From assembly GCA_002344625.1 (NCBI GenBank), contig DDUE01000068.1:1-64000 (forward strand): 64,000 bases of DNA, given 5' to 3'. Below, piece by piece: positions 1-10,089 of this stretch (the first letter of the stretch is position 1; each line of letters opens with the position of its first letter). The position numbers and the translations under genes are program-made. Under the pieces are notes generated by a model. The model saw only the letters and a list, made by a program, of their open reading frames with translations, searched no databases and was not told the DNA's origin. This DNA comes from Rhodocyclaceae bacterium UBA2346. Lineage in GTDB: Bacteria > Pseudomonadota > Gammaproteobacteria > Burkholderiales > Rhodocyclaceae.

Positions 1-378
1 CATGCGTCGCTGCCTCATCCGCGCGATGCTGCGGCGCAACTGGCGCTGACGTTCGCCGGCGCGGTCCGGGCCGAGCCCGCCGCCGGGTCGGCGTCGGGGC
101 AGTTCGACGGCGGTTTCGACCACAGCCGTTTCGATCTCGCCTGGACATGGTCGTCGGCACCGGCGCCCTTTCTCACGGCGCGCATGGCGCTCGACCGGCT
201 GGTGCTCGACGCCTACCTGCCCGCCGGGGAGGCGTCCGCTGCGGCGTCGGGCGGGCTATCCCTGCCGCGATGGCAGGACTGGCCCCTCTCCGCCGAGCTG
301 CGGGTCGGCACGCTCGTGTTCCGGGGCTTGACCAGCCAGGATGCGCGTCTCGACATCAATGCCGGCATGCGCCCGTGA
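1..378 (+). CDS. AsmA-family protein, 3' part only (starts before window)
   Basis: The reading frame is open from base 1 and stops at TGA 376-378, giving the last 125 residues. The residues around FDHSRFDLAWTW and LDRLVLDAYLP resemble the AsmA/DUF748 envelope proteins, where repeated strands of the type 'F-D-L-D-IDRLNLDRYLP' are followed by a segment such as 'RVGTLVFRGL..QDARLDI'. AsmA proteins are inner-membrane anchored and act in outer-membrane lipid transport. In the relatives I recall, the chain continues well beyond the 'ARLDI' segment, but here it ends four residues later. The convergent TRIC gene begins its stop only 43 bp away, so the C-terminus may be missing. The family call is moderate because only part of the gene is visible. 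Confidence 0.55.
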   Translation, partial: HASLPHPRDAAAQLALTFAGAVRAEPAAGSASGQFDGGFDHSRFDLAWTWSSAPAPFLTARMALDRLVLDAYLPAGEASAAASGGLSLPRWQDWPLSAELRVGTLVFRGLTSQDARLDINAGMRP

Positions 379-420
379 CACGACCTGCGACTGCCGGCCC
401 GTCGCAGCCGCGGCGTGCGT

Positions 421-1044
421 TCATGAGCGAACGGCGAAGACCGGCAGGCGCCAGTCGAACGCCAGCGCACACAGCCGGATCGTCAAAACCAGCGACCCGC
501 CGGCCAGCGCCGCCCACCCCGGGCTGACCCCGCCCCACAGGCTCAGGCCGACCAGCAGCAGCGCGCCGGCCCAGGAGGCGGTCGCATACAGTTGACCGAC
601 GAATACCAGCGGAATCTGGTTGCACAGCACGTCGCGCAGAATGCCGCCGAACACGCCGGTGATCACGCCCATCAGGCTTGCCACCAGCCAAGGCGCGCCC
701 ATTGCCAGCGCGGCCTGGGTGCCGCTCACGGTAAACAGCGCCAGGCCGACGGCGTCCGGCAGCAAAAAGAGCTTGGGTGGCAGCGCCCGGATCCGCACCA
801 GCGCGAAGGTCGCCAGGCCCGCGAGCACGGCGGCGGTCAGGTAACTCTGATCGGCGATCCAGAAAACCTTGCGGTCGAGCATGACGTCGCGCAAGGTGCC
901 GCCGCCCAGCGCGGCGGCGAGCGCGACGACGACCATCCCGAACAGGTCGAAAGGCCGGCGCCCGGCCTCGAGTACCCCCGACGAGGCTTGAACCGCCACC
1001 CCTGCGAGCGCGATCCCGTAAAGAAGCGAGTCGACTGAAATCAT
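421..1044 (-). CDS. TRIC/UPF0126 (YadS-like) membrane protein
   Basis: This encodes about 207 residues and is almost entirely hydrophobic, with some seven predicted membrane segments. It carries the duplicated UPF0126 signature: GGTLRDVML in the first half and GGILRDVLCNQIP in the second. Bacterial members are homologues of trimeric intracellular cation channels. Transport of monovalent cations is known for a few members only, so the substrate here is inferred. I place the start at the ATG complementary to 1042-1044 (MISVDSLLYG), because the upstream in-frame residues are arginine-rich and look non-coding. It is divergent from the next gene, with a 117-bp spacer. Confidence 0.85.
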   Translation of the reverse strand: MISVDSLLYGIALAGVAVQASSGVLEAGRRPFDLFGMVVVALAAALGGGTLRDVMLDRKVFWIADQSYLTAAVLAGLATFALVRIRALPPKLFLLPDAVGLALFTVSGTQAALAMGAPWLVASLMGVITGVFGGILRDVLCNQIPLVFVGQLYATASWAGALLLVGLSLWGGVSPGWAALAGGSLVLTIRLCALAFDWRLPVFAVRS

Positions 1045-1161
1045 GGTGTGAACAATACCATCGCCCCCTGCCGCAAGCGTTGCACCGGCGCGCCTGCCGT
1101 CCGGCTGGCGCCCCATCGATGCTAAAGTTCGCCCTCCCACCCACTTCATGCCGGAGGGCGC

Positions 1162-2139
1162 ATGCCGATTCCGACCGTGTTCAAGGGCAGGCTGAGCCTG
1201 CCCGCGATTGCCGCGCCGATGTTCCTCGTATCCGGTCCGGATCTCGTCATCGAAACCTGCAAGGCGGGTGTGGCCGGCACCTTTCCCACGCTCAATGCGC
1301 GTACTCCTGCTCAGCTGGACGAATGGCTGGAACGCATCGGGGGCGCCCTGGGCGCCCTGGGCGCCGCGGGCGGGCGGGCTTCAGCGCATGCGCCGTACGG
1401 CGTGAATCTGATCCTGCACGCCACCAACCCGCGCCTCGCCGACGATCTTGCGCTGGTCGAGCGGCACCGGGTGCCTTTCGTCATCACCAGTCTCGGCCAC
1501 CCGGACGAGGTCGTCGAGCGCGTGCATGCGTACGGCGGTCTTGTATTCTCCGATGTCATCCATGCCCAGCATGCGCGCAAGGCGGCCGCAGCCGGCGTGG
1601 ATGGAATCATCGCCGTCGCGAGCGGGGCGGGGGGGCATGCCGGCACCCAGAGCGCCATCAGCCTCGCGCGCGAGATTCGCGCGTTCTGGCACGGGGTGCT
1701 GGTGCTCGCGGGGGCGATCTCCGACGGCGCGGGCGTGCGCGCGGCCGAGGTCCTGGGGGCCGATTTCGCGTACATGGGCACGCGCTTCATCGCCACGCGC
1801 GAATCGATGGCCGATGCCGCCTACAAGGCGATGCTGCTCGAGTGCACGGCCGCCGAGATCGTCTATACCGACGTGATCTCCGGCACCAACGCCAACTTCA
1901 TGTGGCCGAGCCTCGCGCAGGCCGGATTCGAGCGCGCCGCGCTCAGCGCCGGCACCGGCAAAGGCAAGATCCATGGCATCGCCGACGAGGCCCGCGCCTG
2001 GCGCGACGTCTGGAGCGCCGGCCATGGGGTCTCGACCATCCACGATTTACCGGCGGTCGCCGACTTGGTCGAGCGGCTCGCCCGCGAGTACCGGGCGGCG
2101 TGCGACCTGCCCGCGAGCCCGGCGCTGCGGGGCGGGTGA
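1162..2139 (+). CDS. Nitronate monooxygenase / 2-nitropropane dioxygenase family flavoprotein
   Basis: This 325-residue protein is predicted to fold as an FMN-binding TIM barrel. It shows the family hallmarks: an N-terminal 'PAIAAPMFLVSGPDLV' strand, the SGAGGHAGT phosphate-binding region at about residues 155-163, and a GADFAYMGTRFIA strand near the C-terminus. Family members oxidise alkyl nitronates or act as NAD(P)H-dependent flavin reductases, and the true substrate cannot be read from sequence. The start at ATG 1162 is supported by the Shine-Dalgarno GGAGGG at 1153-1158. It is monocistronic, since a promoter and the thiC riboswitch follow directly. A second, more distant family member lies at 7804-9072. 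Confidence 0.85.
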   Translation: MPIPTVFKGRLSLPAIAAPMFLVSGPDLVIETCKAGVAGTFPTLNARTPAQLDEWLERIGGALGALGAAGGRASAHAPYGVNLILHATNPRLADDLALVERHRVPFVITSLGHPDEVVERVHAYGGLVFSDVIHAQHARKAAAAGVDGIIAVASGAGGHAGTQSAISLAREIRAFWHGVLVLAGAISDGAGVRAAEVLGADFAYMGTRFIATRESMADAAYKAMLLECTAAEIVYTDVISGTNANFMWPSLAQAGFERAALSAGTGKGKIHGIADEARAWRDVWSAGHGVSTIHDLPAVADLVERLAREYRAACDLPASPALRGG

Positions 2140-2184
2140 ACAAGGCGCGATAAATTTCTCGCCGGTTTGTCAAGCGTTGTCGTA

Positions 2185-2190
2185 TATACT
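2185..2190 (+). promoter_or_regulatory. Candidate -10 box (TATACT) for thiC leader
   Basis: TATACT lies 10 bp before the 5' base of the TPP aptamer, as expected if the transcript starts just at the riboswitch. A TTGTCA is present at 2167-2172, but its spacer to this -10 would be only 12 bp, so the -35 element is unclear. Confidence 0.45.
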
Positions 2191-2199
2191 GCGCGAACT

Positions 2200-2282
2200 G
2201 CTCCGGGGTGCGACAACGCGCTGAGATGGTCGAACGACCGAACCCGTGAACTTGATCCGGTTAGTACCGGCGAAAGAAGAGC
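2200..2282 (+). promoter_or_regulatory. TPP riboswitch (THI element) aptamer
   Basis: The conserved THI-box blocks are all present and in order: CGGGGTGC (2204-2211), CTGAGATGG (2221-2229), ACCCGTGAACTTGATC (2242-2257) and CCGGTTAGTACCGGCG (2257-2272). The outer helix P1 can be formed by GCTC 2200-2203 with GAGC 2279-2282. The element binds thiamine pyrophosphate and shuts down the downstream gene, here thiC, whose ATG is about 100 nt further on. This is an established riboswitch class and the match leaves little doubt. Confidence 0.97.
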
Positions 2283-2297
2283 GCATGTCCTGCGTGA

Positions 2298-4277
<1,980 letters not shown>

Positions 4278-4282
4278 CGCCA

Positions 4283-4377
4283 TGAGCGCCGCCGCCCGGC
4301 CGCCCGAAGGGGGGGCTCTCCTCCCGTCGGGAAGTGGTCGCGTTAGCGACCGGAGGGTAGTCCAGTGAGCGCCGCCG
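4283..4377 (+). repeat. REP-like palindromic element flanked by 12-bp direct repeats at the cysH start
   Basis: The 12-bp sequence TGAGCGCCGCCG occurs twice, at 4283-4294 and 4366-4377. The second copy is part of the cysH start (GTG AGC GCC GCC). Between them lie about 71 bp of GC-rich palindromic DNA, including a G7 run and the perfect hairpin GGTCGC-GTTA-GCGACC (4336-4351). Its last bases, GGAGGG 4352-4357, form the Shine-Dalgarno for GTG 4365. The first repeat is preceded by an A, so ATG 4282 repeats the same start context; it opens a 28-codon frame ending at TGA 4366-4368, overlapping the cysH GTG. The layout looks like insertion of a small mobile palindromic element with target duplication. 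Confidence 0.6.
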
Positions 4378-5141
4378 TTTCCCCCCTGCGGCCGTCGGCC
4401 GGCAACCCGGCCACACGCCCGGCGCTGAGCGACAGCCTGATTGCAGACCTGAACACTAAGTCGGACGCAGTGCGTGCGCTCCTCGCGGCGGCGGCGGCCG
4501 AACTCGGCACCGACGGCGAAATCGCGTTTGCCAACAGCTTCGGCGCCGAGGACATGGTGCTGACCGACATCATCATGACCGGCGGGCTGCCGATCGAGAT
4601 CTTCTCGCTCGACACCGGGCGGCTGCCGGCCGAAACCTACGCGCTGATCGGCGAGGTTGAAAAACGCTACGGCGCGACGCTCCGGATCTACTTCCCCGAG
4701 TCGGGCGCGGTCGAAACCTTCGTGCGCGCCCATGGCATCAACGCCTTTTACGATTCGGTGGCGCTGCGCAAGGTGTGCTGTCAGGTGCGCAAGATCGGAC
4801 CGCTCGGTCGGGCGCTCGCCGGCAAGAAGGCCTGGGTGACCGGTCTGCGCGCGGCCCAGTCGGTCACGCGCGCCGGGCTGCCACTGCGCGAATTCGACGC
4901 CGGCAATGGCCTCGAGAAGTTCAATCCGCTGTCGGACTGGAGCGAGACCGAAGTCTGGGCTTACATCCGCCTGCACCAGGTGCCCTACAACGCGCTCCAC
5001 GATCAGTTCTACCCGAGCATCGGCTGTGCGCCGTGTACCCGCGCCATCGCCGTCGGCGAAGACGTTCGCGCCGGACGGTGGTGGTGGGAGAACCCCGAGA
5101 CCAAGGAGTGCGGCCTTCATGTAAAGGAGGGCAAGGCATGA
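4365..5141 (+). CDS. cysH: Assimilatory adenylyl-sulfate (APS/PAPS) reductase
   Basis: This enzyme reduces activated sulfate to sulfite using thioredoxin or glutathione. The 258-residue protein has all cysteines of the [4Fe-4S] form: CC at 138-139 in CCQVRKIGPLGRAL, CAPC at 221-224, and the catalytic-tail motif ECGLH with C249. The iron-sulfur cysteines point to APS rather than PAPS as substrate, consistent with cysD and cysN just downstream and no cysC kinase in view. Translation starts at GTG 4365, whose ribosome site GGAGGG comes from the REP-like element. The sulfite reductase gene is not in the window. Confidence 0.95.
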   Translation: MSAAVSPLRPSAGNPATRPALSDSLIADLNTKSDAVRALLAAAAAELGTDGEIAFANSFGAEDMVLTDIIMTGGLPIEIFSLDTGRLPAETYALIGEVEKRYGATLRIYFPESGAVETFVRAHGINAFYDSVALRKVCCQVRKIGPLGRALAGKKAWVTGLRAAQSVTRAGLPLREFDAGNGLEKFNPLSDWSETEVWAYIRLHQVPYNALHDQFYPSIGCAPCTRAIAVGEDVRAGRWWWENPETKECGLHVKEGKA

Positions 5142-5233
5142 ACGAACATACCCGATGCGGGTTAGAATCGCGCCCGTCCAAGAAGCGGCCCGCAATCGCG
5201 GCCACCCTCCGCGACCCTGTCAAGGATCTGTAA
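5138..5233 (+). CDS. Possible 31-residue small protein or leader peptide between cysH and cysD
   Basis: ATG 5138 overlaps the cysH stop (ATGA) and is preceded at ideal distance by AAAGGAGG (5123-5130), one of the strongest Shine-Dalgarno sequences in the window. The frame encodes 31 residues beginning MNEHTRCGLESRP and ends six bases before the cysD ATG. I recognise no family. It could be a translated leader that couples cysH and cysD translation, or a chance frame whose ribosome site is a by-product of cysH coding (VKEGK). Confidence 0.35.
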   Translation: MNEHTRCGLESRPSKKRPAIAATLRDPVKDL

Positions 5234-5239
5234 AAGGCC

Positions 5240-6154
5240 ATGTCAACGCTCACCCGACAAACCCTCTCCCACCTCGACTGGCTCGAGGCCGAAGCCATCC
5301 ACATCATGCGTGAAGTGGCGGGCCAGTGTTCCAATCCGGTGCTCCTGTTCTCCGGCGGCAAGGATTCTATCTGCATGCTGCGACTCGCCGAGAAGGCTTT
5401 TCGCCCGGGACGCTTTCCGTTTCCGCTGATGCATATCGATACCGGTCACAACTATCGCGAAGTCACCGACTTCCGCGACAAGCGCGCGGCCGAACTGGGC
5501 GAGCGGCTGATCGTACGCTCGGTCGAAGACTCGATGGCGCGAGGCACGGTAGTGCTCAAGCATCCCGGAGAATCACGCAACAAGCATCAATCGGTGACGC
5601 TGCTCGAGGCGATCGAGGAATTCGGCTTCAATGCCTGCATCGGCGGCGCCCGGCGTGACGAGGAAAAGGCCCGCGCCAAGGAACGGATCATGAGTTTTCG
5701 CGACGAGTTCGGCCAGTGGGACCCCAAGAACCAGCGACCGGAGTTGTGGAACCTGTACAACGCCCGCAGCCACAAGGGCGAGAACATCCGCGCCTTTCCG
5801 ATCAGCAACTGGACCGAACTCGATGTATGGCAATACATCCAGCGCGAAGAGCTGGAATTGCCGTCGATCTACTTTGCCCACGTCCGTCCGGTCGTGCGCA
5901 AGGGCGATCTGCTGCAGCCGGTCACCGAACTGACGCCCGCCCGCCCCGACGACAAGATCGAAGACATGCGGGTGCGGTTTCGCACGGTGGGCGACATCAC
6001 CTGCACCGCGCCGGTCGAATCGGACGCCGACACGGTCGCCAAGATCCTGCTCGAAACCGCGTCCACGACGATCACCGAGCGCGGCGCCACCCGGATGGAC
6101 GATCAAACCTCCGAGGCGTCGATGGAGCAGCGCAAGAAGGAAGGTTACTTCTGA
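5240..6154 (+). CDS. cysD: Sulfate adenylyltransferase subunit 2
   Basis: CysD is the catalytic ATP-sulfurylase subunit, forming adenylyl sulfate from ATP and sulfate with energy from the CysN GTPase. The PP-loop SGGKDS lies at residues 38-43. The 304-residue length and the motifs GGARRDEEKARAKER and ERGATRMDD near the C-terminus are typical of CysD. It is in line with cysH upstream, and AAGG at 5234-5237 precedes the ATG. The usual partner cysN follows after an unusually long 148-bp or greater spacer. Confidence 0.98.
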   Translation: MSTLTRQTLSHLDWLEAEAIHIMREVAGQCSNPVLLFSGGKDSICMLRLAEKAFRPGRFPFPLMHIDTGHNYREVTDFRDKRAAELGERLIVRSVEDSMARGTVVLKHPGESRNKHQSVTLLEAIEEFGFNACIGGARRDEEKARAKERIMSFRDEFGQWDPKNQRPELWNLYNARSHKGENIRAFPISNWTELDVWQYIQREELELPSIYFAHVRPVVRKGDLLQPVTELTPARPDDKIEDMRVRFRTVGDITCTAPVESDADTVAKILLETASTTITERGATRMDDQTSEASMEQRKKEGYF

Positions 6155-6308
6155 GCGCACGCTCGCGCCAGCACTTGGCAGGCGCCCCCCGGGTCGGGCA
6201 TGCGGCGTCGCCACGGCGCCCTTGCGCCCCTCCCCACTCAGCCCGCCCCTTGACCTCGAAGGGCAAACCCGTCCGCACCGAACTGATGGCCTCATAGGAA
6301 TCATGACC

Positions 6309-7589
6309 ATGTCCGCCCCCGAACAATTGCCGGATCACGACCACGGCCTGCTGCGCTTCCTGACCTGCGGAAGCGTCGATGACGGCAAGAGCACCCTGAT
6401 CGGACGCCTGCTGTTCGATACCAAGACCATACTGGTCGACACCCTCAGCGCGATCGAAAAGACTTCGGCCAAGCGCGGCATGAGCGCCGTCGATCTGTCG
6501 CTGCTGACCGACGGACTGCAGGCCGAGCGCGAGCAGGGCATCACCATCGATGTCGCCTACCGCTATTTTTCGACCGGCACCCGCAAGTACATCATCGCCG
6601 ACGCCCCCGGCCACGAACAATACACGCGCAACATGGTGACCGCCGCATCGACCGCGAATCTCGCGATCATCCTGATCGACGCCCGCAAAGGCATGCTCAC
6701 CCAGACGCGCCGCCACTCGTATCTGGCAAGCCTGGTCGGCATCCCGCATCTCCTGGTCGCGGTCAACAAGATGGATCTGGTCGATTACGACCAAGCGACT
6801 TTCGAACGCATCCGCGCAGACTATCTCGCCTTCGCCGCGAAACTGGGGATCGGCGACGTACGCTTCATTCCCCTGTCGGCCCTCAATGGCGACATGATCG
6901 TCGATCGCGGCGAGCGCCTGGCGTGGTACGACGGCCCCACCCTGCTCGAGATTCTCGAAAGCGCCCCGGCGGCACATACCGAACAAGCCGAAGACTTCCG
7001 CTTTCCGGTCCAGTTCGTCTGTCGCCCGCAGGATTCGTCCAACCCCGAACTGCACGACTATCGCGGCTTCATGGGGCGGGTCGAGTCGGGCGAAGTGGCA
7101 GTCGGCGACCCGGTCACGGTGCTGCCCTCGGGGGCGCGCAGCCGGATCAAGACGATCGAACTGGGCGGCGCGAAGCTTGCGCGGGCGATTCATGAACAGT
7201 CGGTGACCCTGTTGCTCGAAGACGAGATCGACATCTCGCGCGGCGACCTGATCGTCAAGTCCTCCGAAGCGGCCGAGCCGGTCAAGGAAATCGATGCCAT
7301 CGTCTGCTGGCTCGCCGAAGCGCCGCTGTCGACCGCCCGCACCTATCTCGTGCGCCACACGACGCGCGAGGTCAAAGCCAAGGTCGCCCGCATCGACTAC
7401 CGGCTGGACGTCAACACCCTGGCCCAGGAACCGGCCAGCGTGCTCACGATGAACGATATCGCCCGCGTGACGCTGAAGCTCGCCCAACCGATCGTGGCCG
7501 ACGCCTATCGCAGCAACCGCGCCACCGGCGCCTTCATCGTCATCGACGAAAGCACCAATAACACCGTCGGCGCGGGCATGATCGCCTGA
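6309..7589 (+). CDS. cysN: Sulfate adenylyltransferase subunit 1 (GTPase)
   Basis: CysN is an EF-Tu-like GTPase that drives APS formation by CysD. The G1 loop GSVDDGKST is at about residues 21-29, the G3 motif DAPGHEQY near 98-105 and the G4 motif NKMD near 153. Beta-barrel domains II and III follow, for a length of 426 residues. Two ATGs are close together (6303 and 6309). AGGAA at 6296-6300 is too near the first, so I prefer 6309. No CysC kinase domain is fused at the C-terminus. The gene ends at TGA 7587-7589, 24 bp before a strong terminator. Confidence 0.96.
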   Translation: MSAPEQLPDHDHGLLRFLTCGSVDDGKSTLIGRLLFDTKTILVDTLSAIEKTSAKRGMSAVDLSLLTDGLQAEREQGITIDVAYRYFSTGTRKYIIADAPGHEQYTRNMVTAASTANLAIILIDARKGMLTQTRRHSYLASLVGIPHLLVAVNKMDLVDYDQATFERIRADYLAFAAKLGIGDVRFIPLSALNGDMIVDRGERLAWYDGPTLLEILESAPAAHTEQAEDFRFPVQFVCRPQDSSNPELHDYRGFMGRVESGEVAVGDPVTVLPSGARSRIKTIELGGAKLARAIHEQSVTLLLEDEIDISRGDLIVKSSEAAEPVKEIDAIVCWLAEAPLSTARTYLVRHTTREVKAKVARIDYRLDVNTLAQEPASVLTMNDIARVTLKLAQPIVADAYRSNRATGAFIVIDESTNNTVGAGMIA

Positions 7590-7613
7590 ATTCGCCTTTT
7601 CTTTCCTGTATCT

Positions 7614-7643
7614 GAGGGGGCGCAATGCCCCCTCGCCGTTTTT
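7614..7643 (+). terminator. Rho-independent terminator after cysN
   Basis: The perfect 8-bp stem GAGGGGGC (7614-7621) / GCCCCCTC (7627-7634) has a 5-base loop and is followed by GCCG and five T residues (7639-7643). It closes the cysH-D-N transcription unit. Confidence 0.9.
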
Positions 7644-7803
7644 CGTGTTAAATGACGGCGCCGCGACTCGAGAGCCCACCGGACAGACCAAAAACGCGGC
7701 GACTGGGGGTATGCTTCGAGCCGGAGCGGGTAGGGAACGATGCCCTGCGGGATACGTCCACGTGGGTGCAGTAATGAAAAAATAGACAAGAGCAAACCAA
7801 ACC

Positions 7804-9072
7804 ATGAAGCGTGTCGACGACTATCGTCTCAAACTGGGTGATCGCGAGTTCGTGCCGATCATGATCGGCGGAATGGGGGTCGATATCTCGACCTCCGATC
7901 TTTCGCTCATCGCAGCGGGACTGGGCGGCATCGGCCATATTTCTGATGCCATGGTGCCGACCGTCAGCGACCGCCGCTACGATACCAAGTACGTGCGCGA
8001 CAAGCTCAAGCTCTACAAGCACAACGTCACCAACAGCAACAAGTCGGATGTCCAGTTCGACCTCGCCCTGCTCGCCGAGGCCACCGAGGCGCATGTCCGC
8101 AACACCATGGAGCGCAAACGCGGCGATGGCCTGATCTTCATCAACTGCATGGAAAAGTTGACGATGAACGGCCCCAAGGACACCTTGCGGGTACGCCTGC
8201 GTTCGGCCATGGACGCCGGTATCGACGGCATCACCCTGGCGGCCGGCCTGCACCTGGGATCGTTTGCGCTGATCGAGGACCATCCCCGCTTCCGCGACGT
8301 GAAGCTCGGCATCATCGTCTCGTCGTTGCGTGCGCTGCAGCTCTTCATCAAGAAAAGCGCGCGCACCCAGCGCCTGCCCGACTACGTCGTGGTCGAAGGT
8401 CCGCTCGCGGGCGGCCACCTCGGCTTCGGCATGGACTGGGCCGAATACGATCTGCACACCATCGTTGCCGAGATCAGCGCCTGGATCAAGGCCGAGCAGC
8501 TCGACATCCCGGTGATTGCCGCCGGTGGCGTGTTCACGGGCAGCGACGCGGTCCGCTTCCTCGAAACCGGGGTCGCAGGCGTGCAGGTTGCGACCCGTTT
8601 CACCGTCACCCACGAGTGCGGCCTGCCAGCCGACGTTCAACAGCACTACTTCGCCGCCGCCGAAAGCGATATCGAAGTCAACACCATTTCGCCCACCGGC
8701 TATCCGATGCGGATGCTCAAGAGCAGCCCCGCAATCGGCGACGGCATCCGCCCCAATTGCGAGGCGTACGGCTACCTGCTCGACGCCAACGGCAGTTGTT
8801 CGTACATCACCGCCTACAACCGCGAACTCGCGCTCCACCCCGATGCGAAGCGCATCAAGGTCATGGACAAGACCTGCCTGTGCACGCAGATGCGCAACTT
8901 CGACTGCTGGACCTGTGGCCACTACACTTATCGGCTCAAGGACACCTCGATCCGCGCCGCCGACGGCAGCTATCAGATCCTGTCGGCCGAGCATGTGTTC
9001 AAGGACTATCAGTTCAGCACCGACGACACGATCGCGTTGCCCGTGCCCGAGTACGCCACGACCGAAGCCTGA
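7804..9072 (+). CDS. NMO/2-nitropropane dioxygenase-like flavin oxidoreductase with C-terminal cysteine cluster
   Basis: This 422-residue protein has a predicted TIM-barrel core. It carries the family phosphate-binding stretch (EGPLAGGHLGFGMD), the glycine-rich AAGGVFTGSDAV and the strand GVAGVQVATRFTVT. It is longer than the 325-residue paralogue at 1162. The extension contains four closely spaced cysteines, C358, C360, C368 and C371 (pattern CxC-x7-CxxC), which could bind a metal or an iron-sulfur centre. The reaction is unknown. The start at ATG 7804 has only an A-rich stretch upstream (AAACCAAACC) and no clear Shine-Dalgarno. No operon partner is present, since the next gene converges on it. 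Confidence 0.8.
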   Translation: MKRVDDYRLKLGDREFVPIMIGGMGVDISTSDLSLIAAGLGGIGHISDAMVPTVSDRRYDTKYVRDKLKLYKHNVTNSNKSDVQFDLALLAEATEAHVRNTMERKRGDGLIFINCMEKLTMNGPKDTLRVRLRSAMDAGIDGITLAAGLHLGSFALIEDHPRFRDVKLGIIVSSLRALQLFIKKSARTQRLPDYVVVEGPLAGGHLGFGMDWAEYDLHTIVAEISAWIKAEQLDIPVIAAGGVFTGSDAVRFLETGVAGVQVATRFTVTHECGLPADVQQHYFAAAESDIEVNTISPTGYPMRMLKSSPAIGDGIRPNCEAYGYLLDANGSCSYITAYNRELALHPDAKRIKVMDKTCLCTQMRNFDCWTCGHYTYRLKDTSIRAADGSYQILSAEHVFKDYQFSTDDTIALPVPEYATTEA

Positions 9073-9105
9073 TAGCGCACGCATTCGCTCGCCAAGACGC
9101 CCCGA

Positions 9106-9981
9106 TCAAGGCAGCGAGATCGCCAGTGCGGCCGACAGGAACACCAGCGCGGAAACATTGCCGATCAACACCATGGACGCCACCACCTCCGGCTGCTGGT
9201 TGTAACGCTCGGCGAAGATGAAGTTCAGCACGGCGGGCGGCAACGCCCCGAACACCAGCAGCAGGGCGCGCTCCTGGGTTGGCAGCTCGATCAGCATCAT
9301 CACGCCGAGCGCAAGCACCATCCCGACCAAGGGACGCGCAACCGCCCCAAACACCCCGATGCCAACCGCGGTGATCCGGGAGTCGGTCAGGCGCACCCCC
9401 AGCGCAAACAGCATCAGCGGAATCGCGATCTCACCCAGCATCCGGATCGCCAGCATCAGCGGCGGCCATACCTGCACACCCAGAATCCCGACCACCAAAC
9501 CCGCCACCGTCGCGATCACCGACGGCACTTTCCAGACGTTCCAGACCTTGATGCGATGGTCGAGCAGCCAGGCGCCATAGGTGAAATGCAGCAGATTCGA
9601 AACCATGAACATCACCACCGCCGGCGCGAGCGCAAGCTCGCCGAATGCGAGCACGGCGAGCGGCAGCCCGAGATTGCCGCAGTTGTTGAACATCATCGGC
9701 GGCACGAAGGTCTTGACTTGCAAACCCGACAAGTGCGCCAGCAACCACGCCGCGAGCCCCGATCCGATCACGACGATCAAGGTCGCGATCGTCAGCGGAA
9801 TGTACTCGGTGATGTGGAACTCCTTGTTCGCGAGGGCCGCGAACACCAGCGCCGGCACGAACACATCCATCGTCAGCTTGTTCGCGTGCGACAGGTCGGG
9901 TTTCATCTTCCGCCCGACGAAAAAACCCACCGCGGTAATCGCGAACAGGGGAAACAGGATGGAGATGATACGTATCAGCAT
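9106..9981 (-). CDS. AEC (auxin efflux carrier) family transporter
   Basis: This 291-residue protein is highly hydrophobic, with about ten membrane segments. It starts MLIRIISILFPLFAITAVGFFVGR and has the AEC-type central region FNNCGNLGLPLAVLAFG, where the NxGNLGLP signature marks the family. Relatives export organic anions such as malate or malonate, so the substrate here is open. It lies downstream of hslU on the same strand with a 108-bp gap and converges on the NMO-like gene. No terminator is evident in that 33-bp gap. Confidence 0.88.
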   Translation of the reverse strand: MLIRIISILFPLFAITAVGFFVGRKMKPDLSHANKLTMDVFVPALVFAALANKEFHITEYIPLTIATLIVVIGSGLAAWLLAHLSGLQVKTFVPPMMFNNCGNLGLPLAVLAFGELALAPAVVMFMVSNLLHFTYGAWLLDHRIKVWNVWKVPSVIATVAGLVVGILGVQVWPPLMLAIRMLGEIAIPLMLFALGVRLTDSRITAVGIGVFGAVARPLVGMVLALGVMMLIELPTQERALLLVFGALPPAVLNFIFAERYNQQPEVVASMVLIGNVSALVFLSAALAISLP

Positions 9982-10089
9982 GCGGGGCTGCGCAAGGCCT
10001 GCGTCATTGTTCGCCGCGGCACGACGGTGCGCCGGATCGCACCATCATGCCGGCAGGCTCGGGCTGCGGAGCGGGCACGCGGCGGCGGA

